A DNA stretch of 64,000 nucleotides from Arsenophonus nasoniae DSM 15247 (GCF_000429565.1 NZ_AUCC01000006.1:1-64000), one strand, 5' to 3'; counted from the stretch's first letter, positions 11,414-24,148 are shown. The notes: generated from the letters alone by a model not told the origin. Numbers and translations: made by a program.

Positions 11414-12421
11414 GTGAAATTGGATGAAATTGCCCGTCTAGCTGGAGTTTCCCGTACAACCGCCAGTTACGTTATCAATGGTAAAGCTAAACAGTATCGA
11501 GTCAGCGATAAAACTGTTGAAAGAGTGATGTCTGTTGTTAAGGAACATAACTATTATCCAAATGCGGTCGCTGCTGGGTTGCGAGCTGGCCGTACCAATT
11601 CAATTGGCTTAGTGATCCCGGACTTAGAAAATAGCAGTTATACTCGGATTGCCAATTATCTTGAGCGCAATGCGCGTCAATGTGGTTATCAGTTACTTAT
11701 TGCCTGCTCTGAAGATCAACCTGATAACGAAACACGGTGTATAGAGCACTTATTAAAGCGTCAGGTGGATGCAATCATTGTTTCTACCGCTTTAGCACCT
11801 GAACATCCTTTTTATCAGCGCTGGGCTAATCGTTCATTACCCATTATTGCTTTAGATCGCGCATTAGAACCGCAGCATTTTATTAGTGTTGTAGGCGATG
11901 ATTTACAAGATGCCAAAATGTTAGCAACTGAATTACATAAATTTTCAGTTGAAAAAGTTCTCTATTTAGGCGCGTTACCTGAGCTTTCAGTTAGTCTATT
12001 ACGTGAACAGGGATTTAGAGAATCTTGGCAAGAAAATTCAAATTCAGTCACTTATTTATATGCTAGTAGTTACGAACGCCATGCTGCTGAAGAAATATTT
12101 GCGCAGTGGCTACATTATAATGAAATGCCGAAAGCATTTTTTACCACATCATTTTCTCTGTTACAGGGCGTAATGGACGTGATGTTAAAGCGTGATGGAC
12201 GATTAGCTAGTGATATTGTGATTGCAACTTTTGGTGATAATGAATTGTTAGATTTTTTAACCTGCCCAGTATTATCTGTTGTGCAACGTCACCAAGCTAT
12301 TGCTGATAAAGTAATAGAATTGGTATTAGCGAGTTTAAGTGAAAATAACAAGCCAAGTATTGGTATAACACGTATTCAACGTGACTTATGTCGAAGAGGT
12401 AGCTTAAGTCGTAAAATTTAA
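11414..12421 (+). CDS. cra: Catabolite repressor/activator Cra (FruR)
   Basis: LacI-family regulator of carbon flux that leaves DNA on binding fructose-1-phosphate. The GTG at 11414 is chosen because the protein then starts [20 protein letters not shown], the family N-terminus, with AGGGG upstream; the frame is open a little further 5'. This gives 335 residues (E. coli 334). The helix-turn-helix and hinge occupy about residues 1-60 and the periplasmic-binding-like sugar domain follows. Position just before mraZ is conserved in enterobacteria. Confidence 0.95.
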   Translation: MKLDEIARLAGVSRTTASYVINGKAKQYRVSDKTVERVMSVVKEHNYYPNAVAAGLRAGRTNSIGLVIPDLENSSYTRIANYLERNARQCGYQLLIACSEDQPDNETRCIEHLLKRQVDAIIVSTALAPEHPFYQRWANRSLPIIALDRALEPQHFISVVGDDLQDAKMLATELHKFSVEKVLYLGALPELSVSLLREQGFRESWQENSNSVTYLYASSYERHAAEEIFAQWLHYNEMPKAFFTTSFSLLQGVMDVMLKRDGRLASDIVIATFGDNELLDFLTCPVLSVVQRHQAIADKVIELVLASLSENNKPSIGITRIQRDLCRRGSLSRKI

Positions 12422-12450
12422 CTTAAGTTGAAAATATCTAATCAAATTTT

Positions 12451-12480
12451 AAAAATGCGCTATTAAAATGGCGTATTTTT
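12451..12480 (+). terminator. Probable terminator after cra
   Basis: AAAAATGCGC pairs with GCGTATTTTT (10 bp with one G-U) around a 10-base loop; the T-run forms the descending arm. It lies 29 bp past the cra stop. Confidence 0.55.
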
Positions 12481-12976
12481 AAAAAATTAATAAACTAATA
12501 ACAATAAATGGCAATAATTCAGATAATTCTTAATAAAATTGTTTCGAATATTAAGATTTAGACATAAAATAGTCACGGACAGATATAGAATATTTTTCTA
12601 TTCAACGTATGGAATTTATACGATTAGCAAAATAAAAAATTACTGTGTATTTATCAGTATGTGTAATATACTGATAAATAATACAAATTTTAAAATTGCG
12701 CTGAAAATAATTTTGGGGAAGTTTGATTAATTGTTATTTATATGGATAAAGTGTTATCTGAAAGTTGATTTAAAATGAAGCATTGGTTGTATATCTTAGT
12801 TTTTAATTCATTTTTTGCGAAATAAATAAGTTTCGGCAGTGAATATAAGTATAAAAATTAATTTATTCAATTTTATCATAATGTTAATTGTTTTTAATTT
12901 TTTACTCGTCAGAAAACCCACCTAATCATCTTCCAACATTATTCTGTAAATAAAACTAAAGCTCTGTTGCTCTTGC
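12481..12976. other. AT-rich gap between cra and the mraZ promoter
   Basis: About 500 bp without a credible gene. A 63-codon frame at 12539-12730 has no ribosome binding site and low-complexity composition and is not called. Confidence 0.5.
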
Positions 12977-13006
12977 TTGACAAGATTTTCATACCCTTCG
13001 TAAACT
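12977..13006 (+). promoter_or_regulatory. Candidate mraZ (dcw cluster) promoter
   Basis: A consensus -35 TTGACA (12977-12982) with TAAACT (13001-13006) 18 bp downstream as -10. It lies just upstream of the MraZ repeat array and about 65 bp before the mraZ ATG, where the main dcw promoter lies in E. coli. Confidence 0.6.
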
Positions 13007-13016
13007 CTATAGTAAG

Positions 13017-13041
13017 TGGGAAATTGTGGTGTAATGTGGTG
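13017..13041 (+). promoter_or_regulatory. MraZ operator: three TGGNN repeats at 10-bp spacing
   Basis: TGGGA at 13017, TGGTG at 13027 and TGGTG at 13037 repeat with exact 10-bp periodicity between the promoter and mraZ. MraZ is known to bind TGGG-type direct repeats separated by 5 bp to repress its own operon. Only the first copy is a perfect TGGG. Confidence 0.75.
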
Positions 13042-13069
13042 ATTTTTGTAATATAAGGGTTGAAGAGAT

Positions 13070-13528
13070 ATGTTTCGTGGCGCAACACTCGTCAATCTCG
13101 ACAGCAAAGGGCGATTAACTGTGCCTACGCGTTATCGCGGTATGCTGAGCGAGGAGTCGGAAGGGCAGATGGTTTTTACTATCGACCTTCATCAGCCATG
13201 CCTATTACTTTATACATTACCTGAATGGGAAATTATTGAAAAAAAACTATCACAACTTTCTACTATGAATCCGGCTGAACGTCGTGTTCAGCGTTTATTA
13301 CTTGGACATGCCAGTGAATGTCAGATGGATAGTGCAGGTCGTCTTTTGCTCGCTAATACCTTGCGACAACATGCAGGGCTCAAGAAGGCAGTCATGCTGG
13401 TTGGTCAAATTAATAAATTTGAGTTATGGGATGAGCAGACTTGGTATCAGCAAGTACAAGCAGATATTGAGGCTGAGCAGAGCGCAAATGAACCATTATC
13501 AACGCGGTTACAGGATCTATCTCTTTAA
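13070..13528 (+). CDS. mraZ: Transcriptional regulator MraZ
   Basis: AbrB/SpoVT-like swapped-hairpin DNA-binding protein that represses the dcw operon. It has 152 residues and starts [20 protein letters not shown], with the second repeat [17 protein letters not shown] near residues 85-101. Both family motifs (DxxGR) are present. It is first in the cluster, 1 bp before rsmH, and directly follows its own operator repeats. Confidence 0.96.
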   Translation: MFRGATLVNLDSKGRLTVPTRYRGMLSEESEGQMVFTIDLHQPCLLLYTLPEWEIIEKKLSQLSTMNPAERRVQRLLLGHASECQMDSAGRLLLANTLRQHAGLKKAVMLVGQINKFELWDEQTWYQQVQADIEAEQSANEPLSTRLQDLSL

Positions 13529-13529
13529 T

Positions 13530-14483
13530 ATGGCAGACAGTCGATTTAAACATATCAGTGTGCTTCTTGATGAAGCAGTCAATGGATTGAATATAAAAGC
13601 AAATGGTATTTATGTTGATGGTACATTTGGCCGGGGAGGGCACTCGCAATTAATTCTCTCTCGGTTAGGCAGTAAAGGGCGTTTGATAGCGATAGATCGT
13701 GATCCACATGCAGTGGCAGCCGCTGAAGAAATGATTACTGATAACAGATTTTCAATTAAACATGGTTCTTTTTCTCAGTTACAAACATTTATTGCACAAG
13801 AGGGATTAGTTGGCAAGATTGATGGCGTACTGCTTGATTTAGGTGTTTCATCACCGCAACTAGATGATCCAGAGCGAGGTTTTTCTTTTATGCGTGATGG
13901 ACCATTAGATATGAGGATGGATCCGACAACAGGTCAATCTGCTGCACAATGGTTGATGAAGGCGGATGAAGCAGATATAGCCTGGGTATTGAAAACTTAT
14001 GGTGAAGAACGATTTGCCAAAAGAATTGCAAAAGCGATTGTGGCTCGTAACCATCATTCAGCGGAGGAACCATTAACACGGACAAAGCAACTCGCAGAAT
14101 TGATAGCACAAGTCAGCCCGTTTAAGGAAAAACATAAGCATCCAGCAACGCGATCGTTCCAGGCAATCCGCATATATATCAATAGTGAATTGGAGGAAAT
14201 TGCAAAAGCGCTAGAGGGTTCATTAAATATATTGGCACCACAGGGACGGCTATCGATTATTAGTTTTCACTCATTGGAAGATAGATTGGTTAAGCGTTTT
14301 ATCCGAGAGCATAGCCGGGGACCAAAAGTCCCAGTCGGATTACCATTAACCGATGTGCAATTAAAAGCAATTGGTAGCCCTATATTGAAAGTGTTAGGCA
14401 AAATGAAACCGACCGAAAGAGAAATTATTGAAAACCCACGAGCAAGAAGCTCCGTTGTGCGTTTTGCTGAAATGTTGGAATGA
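13530..14483 (+). CDS. rsmH: 16S rRNA (cytosine-1402 N4)-methyltransferase RsmH
   Basis: SAM-dependent enzyme that methylates C1402 in the ribosomal P site. The ATG at 13530 is used ([17 protein letters not shown]) because it follows the mraZ stop by one base and fits the family; the frame is open upstream inside mraZ. It has 317 residues. The SAM loop GTFGRGGHS lies near residues 34-42 and [14 protein letters not shown] near the C-terminal third. Confidence 0.96.
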   Translation: MADSRFKHISVLLDEAVNGLNIKANGIYVDGTFGRGGHSQLILSRLGSKGRLIAIDRDPHAVAAAEEMITDNRFSIKHGSFSQLQTFIAQEGLVGKIDGVLLDLGVSSPQLDDPERGFSFMRDGPLDMRMDPTTGQSAAQWLMKADEADIAWVLKTYGEERFAKRIAKAIVARNHHSAEEPLTRTKQLAELIAQVSPFKEKHKHPATRSFQAIRIYINSELEEIAKALEGSLNILAPQGRLSIISFHSLEDRLVKRFIREHSRGPKVPVGLPLTDVQLKAIGSPILKVLGKMKPTEREIIENPRARSSVVRFAEMLE

Positions 14484-14803
14484 TAATGACAGCGGAAAAA
14501 TATAGCTTAATTAGGATCATTGCTTATGATATTTTTCGCCACGGAGCTGTCCCATTGATTCTGTTGATAGTGATTATTATATCAGCGATTTCAATTGTTA
14601 CAGTCAGTCACCAAACACGGTTATTAACGGCGCAAAAGGATTTGATGACAGAAGAAAAAGAATCATTAGATATAGAATGGCGCAATTTGATTTTGGAAGA
14701 GAACTCCTTAGGAAATCATAGTCGAGTTGAGCGCCTTTCGGTAGAAAAGCTACAAATGATCCATGTAGATCCGACGCAAGAACATATTGTGATTGCAAAA
14801 TAG
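14480..14803 (+). CDS. ftsL: Cell division protein FtsL
   Basis: Small bitopic divisome protein that links FtsQ-FtsB to FtsW-FtsI. It has 107 residues: a short cytoplasmic tail, one membrane span (about 25-45, [19 protein letters not shown]) and a periplasmic coiled coil ([20 protein letters not shown]). The ATG overlaps the rsmH stop by 4 bp; a second ATG two codons later is equally possible. Identity rests on position and topology more than motifs. Confidence 0.92.
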   Translation: MIMTAEKYSLIRIIAYDIFRHGAVPLILLIVIIISAISIVTVSHQTRLLTAQKDLMTEEKESLDIEWRNLILEENSLGNHSRVERLSVEKLQMIHVDPTQEHIVIAK

Positions 14804-14824
14804 TTTAGTAAATAGGTAAACAAC

Positions 14825-16594
14825 ATGAAGCCTGCGCGCTCAGTGAAGTATAGAAGACGGTACGAAGAAAAAGTTAGCTATGTTAGCTGGCGTTTCTTGC
14901 TATTGTGCGCGGGCATAGGATTGGCATTAATTGGTCTGATTGTTCGTGTTACTTACCTGCAAGTTATTAATCCGGAAGAGCTTGTTAGGGAAGGTGACAT
15001 GCGCTCGCTTCGCGTTCAGAAAGTGACGGCTGCACGCGGCATGATAAGTGATCGTGAGGGGCGACAGTTGGCAGTAAGTGTTCCGGTTTATGCTATTTGG
15101 GCTGATCCGAAAATAATTTATGAAAATGGTGGATTAACCAATGATGAACGTTGGCAAGCTTTAGCGGATGAGTTAAGGATACCACTTGAACAAGTCAACC
15201 ATAAAATTAGTCTTAATTCTAACAGTCGGTTTGTCTATTTAGCTCGTCAAGTCAATCCATCGGTTGGTGAATATGTTGGTAAATTAAAAATAGCGGGTAT
15301 TTATTTACGTAAAGAGTCGCGTCGTTATTACCCATCTGGTCCAGTTGCCGCACATTTGATTGGAGTGACTGATATTGATGGGCAGGGAATTGAAGGAATT
15401 GAAAAAAGCTTTAACTATCTGTTAACTGGAGCGCCAGGTGAAAGGATAGTGCGTAAAGATCGTTATGGGAAAGTTATCGAAGATATTTCTTCCATTGATA
15501 GTCAGGTTGCCCACGACTTGGTATTAAGTATTGATGAACGCATACAGTCGTTGGTTTATCGTGAATTAACCCGCAGTGTAATGGAAAATAAAGCCGAATC
15601 GGGTACCGCTATTTTGGTAGATGTTCACACGGGTGAGGTATTGGCAATGGCCAATAGCCCATCCTATAACCCGAATAATCTTGCGGGTACCCCAACTGAA
15701 GTCATGCGTAACCGTGCGATCACCGATGTATTTGAGCCCGGCTCAACGGTTAAACCGATGGTGATTGTCAGTGCATTGAATAATGGAATTATTAAAGCCA
15801 ATAGTGTGTTAAATACTCAGCCCTATATGATTAGTGGTCATGAAATTAAAGATGTAGCAAGGTATAGTGAGTTATCTGTTACCGGTATTTTACAAAAATC
15901 AAGTAATGTTGGTGTTTCAAAATTAGCATTAGCGATGCCTGCGGATGAGGTGGTGGATGTTTATGCTCGTTTTGGTTTAGGTAAACCAACAAATTTAGGA
16001 TTAATTGGGGAAAGTAGTGGCATCTTTCCTAATAAAAAAACGCGGTGGTCTGAATTTGAAAGGGCCACCTTTTCTTTTGGTTATGGGTTAATGGTTACAC
16101 CATTACAGTTAGCGCGAGTTTATGCAACAATTGGTAGTTTTGGTATTTATCGTCCGCTATCAATAACAAAAGTTGATCCGCCGGTATCAGGTGCGCGTAT
16201 TTTCCCTGAGGGAATTATGCGGACAGTGGTTCGCATGATGGAAAGCGTCGCATTGCCTGGTGGTGGGGGCGTCCGAGCCGCAGTGAAGGGTTATCGAATA
16301 GCGATTAAGACAGGTACAGTAAAAAAAGTCGGCAATGATGGTCATTATATTAATCAATATATTGCTTATACGGCTGGAGTTGCACCGGCAAGTAACCCTC
16401 GCTATGCCCTGGTTGTGATTATCAATGAACCCACTGCGGGGAAATATTACGGTGGTGCTGTTTCTGCACCCGTATTTGGAACCATTATGGGTGGCGTTTT
16501 ACGTTTAATGAATGTAGAGCCTGATGCATTGACCTCAGATGATAATGAATTAGTAATTAACAAGATAAAAGAGGATACAGGTGGCAGATCGTAA
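14825..16594 (+). CDS. ftsI: Septal peptidoglycan transpeptidase FtsI (PBP3)
   Basis: Class B penicillin-binding protein that cross-links septal peptidoglycan with FtsW. It has 589 residues with one N-terminal membrane anchor (about 25-45). The active-site triad is complete: Ser307 in GSTVKPM, SSN at 359-361 and KTGT at 495. Positions match E. coli PBP3 almost exactly. It ends 14 bp inside murE. Confidence 0.97.
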   Translation: MKPARSVKYRRRYEEKVSYVSWRFLLLCAGIGLALIGLIVRVTYLQVINPEELVREGDMRSLRVQKVTAARGMISDREGRQLAVSVPVYAIWADPKIIYENGGLTNDERWQALADELRIPLEQVNHKISLNSNSRFVYLARQVNPSVGEYVGKLKIAGIYLRKESRRYYPSGPVAAHLIGVTDIDGQGIEGIEKSFNYLLTGAPGERIVRKDRYGKVIEDISSIDSQVAHDLVLSIDERIQSLVYRELTRSVMENKAESGTAILVDVHTGEVLAMANSPSYNPNNLAGTPTEVMRNRAITDVFEPGSTVKPMVIVSALNNGIIKANSVLNTQPYMISGHEIKDVARYSELSVTGILQKSSNVGVSKLALAMPADEVVDVYARFGLGKPTNLGLIGESSGIFPNKKTRWSEFERATFSFGYGLMVTPLQLARVYATIGSFGIYRPLSITKVDPPVSGARIFPEGIMRTVVRMMESVALPGGGGVRAAVKGYRIAIKTGTVKKVGNDGHYINQYIAYTAGVAPASNPRYALVVIINEPTAGKYYGGAVSAPVFGTIMGGVLRLMNVEPDALTSDDNELVINKIKEDTGGRS

Positions 16595-18068
16595 TCTACG
16601 CGATTTACTTGCACCACTGGGTGTTAACGCGCCAGATAAGGTGTTACGAGAAATGACGCTTGATAGCCGTAAGGTAGCGGCAGGAGACCTATTTTTAGCA
16701 GTTAAGGGCCATCAAAAAGATGGACGGCAATATATTTCTCAAGCGATAGCGCAAGGTGTTGCCGCCATTATTGCTGAAGCAAAAGGAGAGACAGAAGCTG
16801 GGACGATTCGATATATGCATGGCGTTCCTGTCATTTATATTAATGATCTAAATAATCAATTATCACTGTTAGCAGGCGAATTTTATCAACATCCAGCGGC
16901 AAAGTTGCGATTGATTGGTGTAACAGGAACTAATGGTAAAACAACAACTACTCAGCTAATTGCTCAGTGGGCAAAGGGATTGGGCGAAGTTAGTGCCGTA
17001 ATGGGCACAGTGGGTAACGGAATATTAGGACAGATTGTACTTAGTGAAAATACCACCAGCTCAGCGGTTGATGTTCAGGCTGAATTGCAGTTGTTGCTGG
17101 ATAAACAGGCTACTTTAGTTGCGATGGAAGTTTCCTCCCATGGTTTAGTGCAAAGCCGTGTTGCGGCTATTCCTTTTACCGCGGCTGTATTTACTAATTT
17201 AAGTCGTGATCACCTTGATTATCATGGTGATATGCAAAATTATGCAGCGGCAAAATGGTTATTATTTTCAACCCATAAATCTGATAAACAGATTATTAAT
17301 GTGGATGATGAGACGGGTTTGCAGTGGCTTGAAAAATTACCACAGGCATGTGCCGTTTCGATGGAAAATCGTATACCTACTGATTGGCAAGGTGCTTGGA
17401 TGTTAGTAGAGCAAGTTGATTATCATGATCGTGGAGCGACTATTCATTTTAATTCAACTTGGGGAAAAGGCTCGCTTAAAAGTCCCTTGATGGGGGCTTT
17501 TAATGTCAATAATGTTATGTTGGCTATGGCAACACTGTTAATGATGGGTTACCCATTTGAAGCGGTAATAAAATCATCGCATGCCATACAACCAGTTTGT
17601 GGACGAATGGAAGTCTTCACTTCACCTGGACGGCCAACTGTTGTGGTCGATTATGCTCACACTCCTGATGCGCTCGAAAAAGCATTAAGTGCGCTACGTC
17701 TGCATTGTCGTGGCAGACTTTGGTGTGTATTTGGTTGTGGCGGTGATCGCGACAAGGGTAAACGTGCATTGATGGGGAGTGTGGCTGAACAGTATGCTGA
17801 TATTGTGGTAGTAACCGATGATAATCCACGTAGTGAAGAGCCAAAAGCCATCATTAATGATATTTTAAGCGGTTTTCTTGACGCGGGTCGGGCAATGCCG
17901 ATTGTCGGGCGCGTGGAAGCGGTTACCAGTGCGATTATGCAGGCAAATGCTGATGATGTCATATTAATTGCCGGTAAAGGGCATGAAGATTATCAAATTA
18001 TTGGTGATCGGCGGCTTGATTATTCCGATCGCTTGACGGTAGCACGATTATTGGGGGTGATGGCATGA
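16581..18068 (+). CDS. murE: UDP-MurNAc-L-Ala-D-Glu:meso-diaminopimelate ligase
   Basis: Adds meso-diaminopimelate to the peptidoglycan precursor using ATP. It starts at a GTG at 16581 ([14 protein letters not shown]), overlapping ftsI by 14 bp. The ATP loop is [13 protein letters not shown] (about 113-125). The DNPR motif near residue 415 ([10 protein letters not shown]) is the diaminopimelate specificity signature, fitting a Gram-negative wall. 495 residues. Confidence 0.97.
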   Translation: MADRNLRDLLAPLGVNAPDKVLREMTLDSRKVAAGDLFLAVKGHQKDGRQYISQAIAQGVAAIIAEAKGETEAGTIRYMHGVPVIYINDLNNQLSLLAGEFYQHPAAKLRLIGVTGTNGKTTTTQLIAQWAKGLGEVSAVMGTVGNGILGQIVLSENTTSSAVDVQAELQLLLDKQATLVAMEVSSHGLVQSRVAAIPFTAAVFTNLSRDHLDYHGDMQNYAAAKWLLFSTHKSDKQIINVDDETGLQWLEKLPQACAVSMENRIPTDWQGAWMLVEQVDYHDRGATIHFNSTWGKGSLKSPLMGAFNVNNVMLAMATLLMMGYPFEAVIKSSHAIQPVCGRMEVFTSPGRPTVVVDYAHTPDALEKALSALRLHCRGRLWCVFGCGGDRDKGKRALMGSVAEQYADIVVVTDDNPRSEEPKAIINDILSGFLDAGRAMPIVGRVEAVTSAIMQANADDVILIAGKGHEDYQIIGDRRLDYSDRLTVARLLGVMA

Positions 18069-19447
18069 TCCCTATTTCATTAAAGCAATTGGCTACTGTG
18101 ACACAAGGCACTCTGCAGCAAATAGATGAACAGCAGGCTGGCAGCTTATGGCTTAATGCGGTAACAACGAATAGTCGCCAGCGGCCCATTAAGGGTTTGT
18201 TTATTGCTTTAAAGGGTAAACATTTTGATGGTCATCATTTTGCTGAACAGGCTACTATAGCGGGTGCTAGCGCATTGTTAGTTGAGCGACCGCTAACCAT
18301 TCACTGCCCACAAGTTATAGTTGAAGATACGCGCTTAGCAATGGGAAAATTAGCCGCTTGGGTTCGATCGCAAAGCAAGGCTAAAGTTATTGGACTAACG
18401 GGTTCTTCTGGCAAAACCTCGGTTAAAGAGATGGTGGCCGCCATTCTAACTCAATCCGGCATGACACTTTTTACTGAAGGTAATTTCAATAATGATATTG
18501 GTGTACCATTAACGTTATTTCGTTTGACGGCAGAGCACGAGTATGCAGTGATTGAAATGGGAGCTAATCATATTGGTGAAATTGCCTATACAACTAATAT
18601 GGTTAGACCGGATAGCGTATTAGTCAATAATTTATTTGCTGCCCATCTTGAAGGTTTTGGTTCATTAACGGGTGTTGCTAAAGCAAAAGGCGAGATTTTT
18701 CAAGGATTAGCGGAACAAGGAACGGCGGTTATTAATTTGGCTAGCCATGATTGGAAAAATTGGCAATCGTATTTTAAACAACAGCAAACCCTATGGCGTT
18801 TTTCGCTAACAAAACAGCAACAGGCTGATTTTTATGCGGAAAATATTGCAATTAAATCAACAGGTAGCGAATTTGAGTTGCATACACCGATCGGTGTGGC
18901 CTCAATATTTTTAGCCTTGCCAGGTAAACATAATATTGCCAATGCATTAGCGGCTAGCGCGTTAGCAATGTCAGTGGGGGCAACCCTTGAGCAAGTTAGT
19001 CTTGGATTGGCACATGTTCAGCCAGTATCAGGTCGTTTATACCCGATTTATTTAGCGCCCGGTAAGCTTATTTTAGATGACACTTACAATGCTAATACCG
19101 GCTCTATGATTGCCGCCGCCGATGTTTTGTCCCAAATGCCAGGCTACCGTATCTTGGTTGTTGGTGATATGGGGGAATTAGGCGATAAGACTGAAAAATG
19201 TCATCAGGAGGTCGGCGTGGCGACTCGCCAAATGAAGCTTGACCGAGTGTTAAGTGTCGGTCAACAAAGTGTCATTATTAGCCAACAGAGTGGTTGTGGT
19301 GAGCATTTTGCTTCTAAAAAAGAGTTAATTGCGAAACTGATCCCATTAATAAAAGAACACGAAACCGTATCAGTTTTAGTTAAAGGTTCGCGCAGTACAG
19401 CAATGGAAGAAGTTGTACACGCCTTACAGGAGTGCTTTTTATGTTAG
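18065..19447 (+). CDS. murF: UDP-MurNAc-tripeptide D-Ala-D-Ala ligase
   Basis: Last cytoplasmic Mur ligase; attaches the D-Ala-D-Ala dipeptide. It has 460 residues, an ATP loop [14 protein letters not shown] (about 110-123) and [12 protein letters not shown] in the C-terminal part. ATGA overlap with murE suggests translational coupling. The stop overlaps the mraY start by 7 bp. Confidence 0.97.
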   Translation: MIPISLKQLATVTQGTLQQIDEQQAGSLWLNAVTTNSRQRPIKGLFIALKGKHFDGHHFAEQATIAGASALLVERPLTIHCPQVIVEDTRLAMGKLAAWVRSQSKAKVIGLTGSSGKTSVKEMVAAILTQSGMTLFTEGNFNNDIGVPLTLFRLTAEHEYAVIEMGANHIGEIAYTTNMVRPDSVLVNNLFAAHLEGFGSLTGVAKAKGEIFQGLAEQGTAVINLASHDWKNWQSYFKQQQTLWRFSLTKQQQADFYAENIAIKSTGSEFELHTPIGVASIFLALPGKHNIANALAASALAMSVGATLEQVSLGLAHVQPVSGRLYPIYLAPGKLILDDTYNANTGSMIAAADVLSQMPGYRILVVGDMGELGDKTEKCHQEVGVATRQMKLDRVLSVGQQSVIISQQSGCGEHFASKKELIAKLIPLIKEHETVSVLVKGSRSTAMEEVVHALQECFLC

Positions 19448-20523
19448 TCTGGTTAGCCGAATATTTAGTTAAATATTTTTCTGGCTTTAATCTTTTCTCC
19501 TATTTGACATTTCGGGCTATTACCAGTTTGTTAACGGCTTTGGTGATTGCGCTATGGATGGGACCCCATTTGATTTTCTATTTGCAAAAATTACAAATAG
19601 GTCAGGTTGTGCGTGATGAAGGTCCCGAATCGCATTTTAGTAAGCGTGGTACGCCTACCATGGGAGGCGTATTGATTTTATCTTCTATTGTAATTTCAGT
19701 CATGCTATGGGCGCGGTTAAATAATCCCTATGTTTGGTGCGTACTAGTTGTTTTATTGGGATATGGCGTTATTGGTTTTATTGATGATTATCGTAAAGTG
19801 GTGCGTAAAAACGCTAAAGGGTTGATAGCTCGTTGGAAATATTTCTGGCAATCCTTATTAGCTCTGGGTGTCGCATTTGTTTTATATAGCACAGGTAAGG
19901 ATACGGCAGTCACGCAATTGGTTGTACCCTTTTTTAAAGATGTCATGCCACAACTGGGTCTGTTTTATATTTTACTGACTTATTTTGTCATTGTCGGCAC
20001 AAGTAATGCAGTTAATTTAACTGATGGATTAGACGGTTTAGCGATTATGCCAACGGTTTTTATTTCCGCCGGCTTTGCACTAGTGGCTTGGGCAACGGGT
20101 AATTTCAATTTTGCTAACTATTTAAAAATTCCTTATATCAATCATGCAGGTGAATTAGTCGTGGTTTGTACGGCAATTGTTGGTGCCGGTTTGGGATTTT
20201 TATGGTTTAACACCTATCCTGCGCAAGTTTTTATGGGTGATGTTGGCTCTTTAGCATTAGGCGGTGCATTAGGAACGATTGCAGTTTTACTACGGCAAGA
20301 ATTTTTATTATTGATTATGGGTGGGGTGTTTGTCGTTGAAACCTTATCGGTCATTTTACAAGTGGGATCATTTAAACTGCGTGGCCAACGCATTTTTCGC
20401 ATGGCACCGATCCATCATCATTACGAATTAAAAGGCTGGCCTGAACCTCGAGTTATTGTGCGTTTTTGGATCATTTCATTAATGTTGGTATTGATTGGAT
20501 TAGTGACATTAAAGGTACGTTAA
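19441..20523 (+). CDS. mraY: Phospho-MurNAc-pentapeptide transferase MraY
   Basis: Integral membrane enzyme that makes lipid I from UDP-MurNAc-pentapeptide and undecaprenyl phosphate. The ATG at 19441 ([13 protein letters not shown]) fits the family better than one three codons upstream. It has 360 residues, about ten membrane spans, and catalytic motifs [25 protein letters not shown] and the [13 protein letters not shown] loop. No defect is seen. Confidence 0.97.
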   Translation: MLVWLAEYLVKYFSGFNLFSYLTFRAITSLLTALVIALWMGPHLIFYLQKLQIGQVVRDEGPESHFSKRGTPTMGGVLILSSIVISVMLWARLNNPYVWCVLVVLLGYGVIGFIDDYRKVVRKNAKGLIARWKYFWQSLLALGVAFVLYSTGKDTAVTQLVVPFFKDVMPQLGLFYILLTYFVIVGTSNAVNLTDGLDGLAIMPTVFISAGFALVAWATGNFNFANYLKIPYINHAGELVVVCTAIVGAGLGFLWFNTYPAQVFMGDVGSLALGGALGTIAVLLRQEFLLLIMGGVFVVETLSVILQVGSFKLRGQRIFRMAPIHHHYELKGWPEPRVIVRFWIISLMLVLIGLVTLKVR

Positions 20524-20525
20524 TA

Positions 20526-21836
20526 ATGGTTAATTATCAGGGCAAAAAAGTTGTCATAATCGGGTTAGGCCAGACAGGTCTATCTTGTGTCGACTTTTTT
20601 CTCTCTCGCCAGGTTGTACCACGCGTGATTGATACCCGAATAACACCACCAGGTAAAGACAAATTGCCTGCCGAAGTCGACTGTCACTGTGGCAGTTGGA
20701 ATAATGAATGGCTGATGGCAGCTGATTTGATCGTCGTTAGCCCAGGTATTTCCCTTGCTACCCCAGAATTAAAAATAGCAGCAGATAAAGGGATTGAAAT
20801 TATTGGTGATATTGAGCTTTTTTGTCGCGAAACGCACAAACCTATCGTGGCTATTACTGGCTCTAATGGTAAAAGTACGGTTACAGCACTAGTTGGCGAA
20901 ATGGCAAAAGCAGCTAATTGGCGAGTGGCAATTGGTGGTAACATTGGGACGCCGGCTCTGACATTATTAGCCAAAGATTATGATTTATATGTATTAGAGC
21001 TTTCCAGTTTTCAACTTGAAACAACATCCAGTTTAAAGGCAGCGGTAGCAACCATATTGAATGTGACAGAAGATCATATGGATCGATATCCGTCTGGCAT
21101 TCAACAATATCGTGTAGCTAAGTTACGAATTTATGCTGGCGCTAAAATTTGTATTATTAATCAACAAGATCCACAAACCTGGCCATTGCGCGGTCGTGAT
21201 GCTCGTTGTATCAGTTTTGGCATTAATAGCGGCGATTATCAATTGAATACCCGTTGCCAAGAATTACAAATAAAAGGGCAGCCTATTATTAATACCGCTG
21301 AAATACGGTTAGTTGGGCAGCATAACTATCTTAATGGAGTGGCTGCCCTGGCTTTAGCTGATGCAGTGAATATTCCGCGTAAAGCCAGTTTAGCGGCATT
21401 AACTCAATATGCAGGCTTGCCCCATCGTTGCCAATTAGTTCATCAGCATCTAGGTATTCAATGGGTAAATGATTCTAAAGCAACCAATGTTGGCAGTACG
21501 GAAGCAGCTTTAAAAGGTTTACAAGTCGCTGGTACGCTTTATTTATTATTGGGTGGGGAGGGGAAATCGGCAGATTTTTCACCATTAAAACCTTATATCT
21601 CAGCAAAAAATATTAAATTATGCTGTTTTGGCCGTGATGGTTATCAATTGGCACAGTTAAAAGCAAATAGTTTGCTACTAGATACAATGGAGCAATGTCT
21701 ACGGGTCATCGTACCTGAATTGAAAGCCGGTGATATGGTACTTCTTTCACCGGCTTGTGCCAGCTTCGACCAATTTCGTAATTTTGAGCAACGGGGTGAA
21801 CGGTTTAGCCAATTAGCGAAGGAATTAGGTCAATGA
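20526..21836 (+). CDS. murD: UDP-MurNAc-L-alanine:D-glutamate ligase
   Basis: Adds D-glutamate to UDP-MurNAc-L-Ala. The ATG at 20526 ([20 protein letters not shown]) is 2 bp after mraY; the frame extends upstream inside mraY but that is not the start. It has 436 residues, with ATP loop [17 protein letters not shown] (about 111-127) and [17 protein letters not shown] in the central to C-terminal part. ATGA overlap with ftsW. Confidence 0.97.
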   Translation: MVNYQGKKVVIIGLGQTGLSCVDFFLSRQVVPRVIDTRITPPGKDKLPAEVDCHCGSWNNEWLMAADLIVVSPGISLATPELKIAADKGIEIIGDIELFCRETHKPIVAITGSNGKSTVTALVGEMAKAANWRVAIGGNIGTPALTLLAKDYDLYVLELSSFQLETTSSLKAAVATILNVTEDHMDRYPSGIQQYRVAKLRIYAGAKICIINQQDPQTWPLRGRDARCISFGINSGDYQLNTRCQELQIKGQPIINTAEIRLVGQHNYLNGVAALALADAVNIPRKASLAALTQYAGLPHRCQLVHQHLGIQWVNDSKATNVGSTEAALKGLQVAGTLYLLLGGEGKSADFSPLKPYISAKNIKLCCFGRDGYQLAQLKANSLLLDTMEQCLRVIVPELKAGDMVLLSPACASFDQFRNFEQRGERFSQLAKELGQ

Positions 21837-23026
21837 TGATATTCAACTTCAAACAGCTGAAAAATTGGGCCAACGGTGAGCCTGATAACGATGTGCTGGA
21901 TACGATCCTTTATGATCGTACTTTAGTTTGGCTAACATTAGGTCTAGCTATAATCGGTTTTATTATGGTGACATCAGCTTCGATGCCGGTTGGGCAGCGT
22001 TTAACTCAAGATCCTTTTTTCTTTGCAAAACGAGATGTTATCTATCTTATTTTATCATTTGCTTTAGCTTTATTAGTCTTAAATATGCCAATGATATGGT
22101 GGGAAAAATATAACTTTTTATTATTAATCACCGCCTTAATACTGTTATTAGTGGTACTGGTTGCCGGAAGCTCAGTTAATGGTGCTTCTCGTTGGATTAA
22201 TACCGGGATTGTTCGTATACAGCCGGCTGAGGTCGCAAAATTAGCCCTGTTTTGCTATGTCTCCAGTTATTTAGTTAGAAAAACTGATGAAGTACGAACA
22301 CGATTTTTGGGCTTTATTAAGCCGATGTGCATTCTAATATTGATGGCTATTTTGCTGCTATTGCAACCTGATTTAGGTACAGTAATTGTATTGGTTGTGA
22401 CCACTTTAGCATTGCTATTCCTTGCGGGCGCTAGATTAGCGCCGTTTATTATTGGTATTGTTATTTGTGCGGTAGGTGTTATTGGCTTGATTTATTTTGA
22501 ACCTTATCGTTTACGTCGAATAACCTCTTTTCTCAATCCATGGGCAGATCCTTTTGGCAGCGGCTATCAATTAACACAATCTTTGATGGCTTTTGGGCGT
22601 GGTGAATTATGGGGCCAAGGTTTAGGTAATTCTATTCAAAAATTAGAATATTTGCCTGAAGCACATACTGATTTTATTTTCTCGGTTTTAGCCGAAGAAC
22701 TCGGTTATATCGGTGTTGTGTTAGTACTTTTAATGTTATTTTTCGTTGCTTTTCGCAGCATGATGATTGGCAAACGGGCGTTAGATGCAACGCAACATTT
22801 TTCGGGTTATTTAGCTTGTTCAATTGGTATCTGGTTCACTTTCCAAGCATTGGTTAATGTTGGCGCAGCAGCAGGCATGTTACCAACTAAAGGATTGACA
22901 TTACCGTTAATTAGCTATGGTGGCTCTAGCCTATTAATTATGTTTATTGCCATTGCTATCTTGTTACGTATCGATTTTGAAACACGCCTTAAGAGAGCGC
23001 AAGCATTTGTAAGGAGAACGAAATGA
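21833..23026 (+). CDS. ftsW: Septal peptidoglycan glycosyltransferase FtsW
   Basis: SEDS-family polymerase that works with FtsI at the septum. It has 397 residues and about ten membrane spans. Conserved SEDS features include the loop [16 protein letters not shown] near residues 277-292 and [14 protein letters not shown] near the C-terminus. It starts ATGATG; either codon may serve. It overlaps murD and murG by 4 bp each. Confidence 0.96.
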   Translation: MMIFNFKQLKNWANGEPDNDVLDTILYDRTLVWLTLGLAIIGFIMVTSASMPVGQRLTQDPFFFAKRDVIYLILSFALALLVLNMPMIWWEKYNFLLLITALILLLVVLVAGSSVNGASRWINTGIVRIQPAEVAKLALFCYVSSYLVRKTDEVRTRFLGFIKPMCILILMAILLLLQPDLGTVIVLVVTTLALLFLAGARLAPFIIGIVICAVGVIGLIYFEPYRLRRITSFLNPWADPFGSGYQLTQSLMAFGRGELWGQGLGNSIQKLEYLPEAHTDFIFSVLAEELGYIGVVLVLLMLFFVAFRSMMIGKRALDATQHFSGYLACSIGIWFTFQALVNVGAAAGMLPTKGLTLPLISYGGSSLLIMFIAIAILLRIDFETRLKRAQAFVRRTK

Positions 23027-24090
23027 GCCAACCAAAACGCCTCATGGTGATGGCAGGTGGTACCGGAGGACATGTTTTTCCGGGACTGGCGGTGGCTGAT
23101 TATCTAAAGCAACAAGGCTGGGATGTACGTTGGTTAGGAACTGCTGACCGGATGGAGGCAGATTTAGTTCCAAAGCACGGCATTGAAATTGAATTTATAA
23201 ACATTTCAGGTTTACGTGGTAAGGGTATTAAAGCATTGCTGATCGCGCCGTTTAAAATTATTAAAGCAATAAAGCAGGCAAAAGTGATTATGCAGCGTTA
23301 TCAACCTGATGTGGTATTAGGTATGGGGGGATATGTTTCTGGCCCAGGCGGCGTGGCTGCATGGTTATGTAATATTCCAATTGTACTGCATGAGCAAAAT
23401 GGGGTAGCAGGCTTAACCAATCGTTGGTTAGCAAAAATTGCCAAGCGTGTTTTACAGGCATTTCCAAGTGCGTTTCCTAATGCTACGGTAGTCGGAAACC
23501 CAGTTCGTGAAGCAGTATTAGCATTACCTGAGCCTGAAGAACGTTTAATTGATCGTGATGGCGCTATTCGAATATTAGTGATAGGTGGTAGTCAAGGAGC
23601 AAGAGTTTTAAACCAAATATTACCCGAAGTCGCTGCTCAATTAGATGGAAAAGTGACCATTTGGCATCAAGCAGGTAAAGGTGCTCAACAAATGACGGAA
23701 ACTTTATATAAAAAGTTATGCGGTAAATCAGATAATTATAAAGTAACTGAATTTATTGATGATATGGCGGAGGCTTATGCCTGGGCTGATATCATCATTT
23801 GCCGCGCTGGTGCTTTAACGGTTAGTGAGGTCGCTGTTGCCGGCTTACCGGCAATTTTTATTCCTTTCCAGCATAAAGATCGGCAGCAGTATTGGAATGC
23901 ATTACCGTTAGAAAAGGCAGGCGCAGCGAAAATTGTTGAGCAGCGGCAATTTTCAACCGATGTGTTGGTAAAACTTTTAAATCAATGGTCGCGCCCGCAG
24001 TTATTAGACATGGCGAAAAAAGCTAGAGCGGCATCAGTTACTGATGCAACTAAACGTGTGGCGGCAGCCTTAATTGAAGTTGCTAAATGA
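23023..24090 (+). CDS. murG: UDP-GlcNAc:lipid I GlcNAc transferase MurG
   Basis: Peripheral inner-membrane GT28 enzyme that converts lipid I to lipid II. It has 355 residues with N-terminal glycine loop [17 protein letters not shown] and a C-terminal nucleotide-sugar domain ([25 protein letters not shown]). It overlaps ftsW by 4 bp. Unlike its neighbours it is separated from the next start (murC) by 58 bp. Confidence 0.97.
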   Translation: MSQPKRLMVMAGGTGGHVFPGLAVADYLKQQGWDVRWLGTADRMEADLVPKHGIEIEFINISGLRGKGIKALLIAPFKIIKAIKQAKVIMQRYQPDVVLGMGGYVSGPGGVAAWLCNIPIVLHEQNGVAGLTNRWLAKIAKRVLQAFPSAFPNATVVGNPVREAVLALPEPEERLIDRDGAIRILVIGGSQGARVLNQILPEVAAQLDGKVTIWHQAGKGAQQMTETLYKKLCGKSDNYKVTEFIDDMAEAYAWADIIICRAGALTVSEVAVAGLPAIFIPFQHKDRQQYWNALPLEKAGAAKIVEQRQFSTDVLVKLLNQWSRPQLLDMAKKARAASVTDATKRVAAALIEVAK

Positions 24091-24148
24091 AATCGATTTT
24101 GCATTGAATAATGTTGAAATCAGCGATAAAAATAGTGAAGAGAATATA

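Noticed and set aside
12539..12730. 63-codon plus-strand frame between cra and mraZ
   Set aside because: No ribosome binding site, composition typical of random AT-rich DNA, no homology recognised.
24074..24148. Upstream ATG for murC giving a 25-residue extension
   Set aside because: It starts within murG and lacks homology; the GTG at 24149 matches the family start and has its own ribosome binding site.
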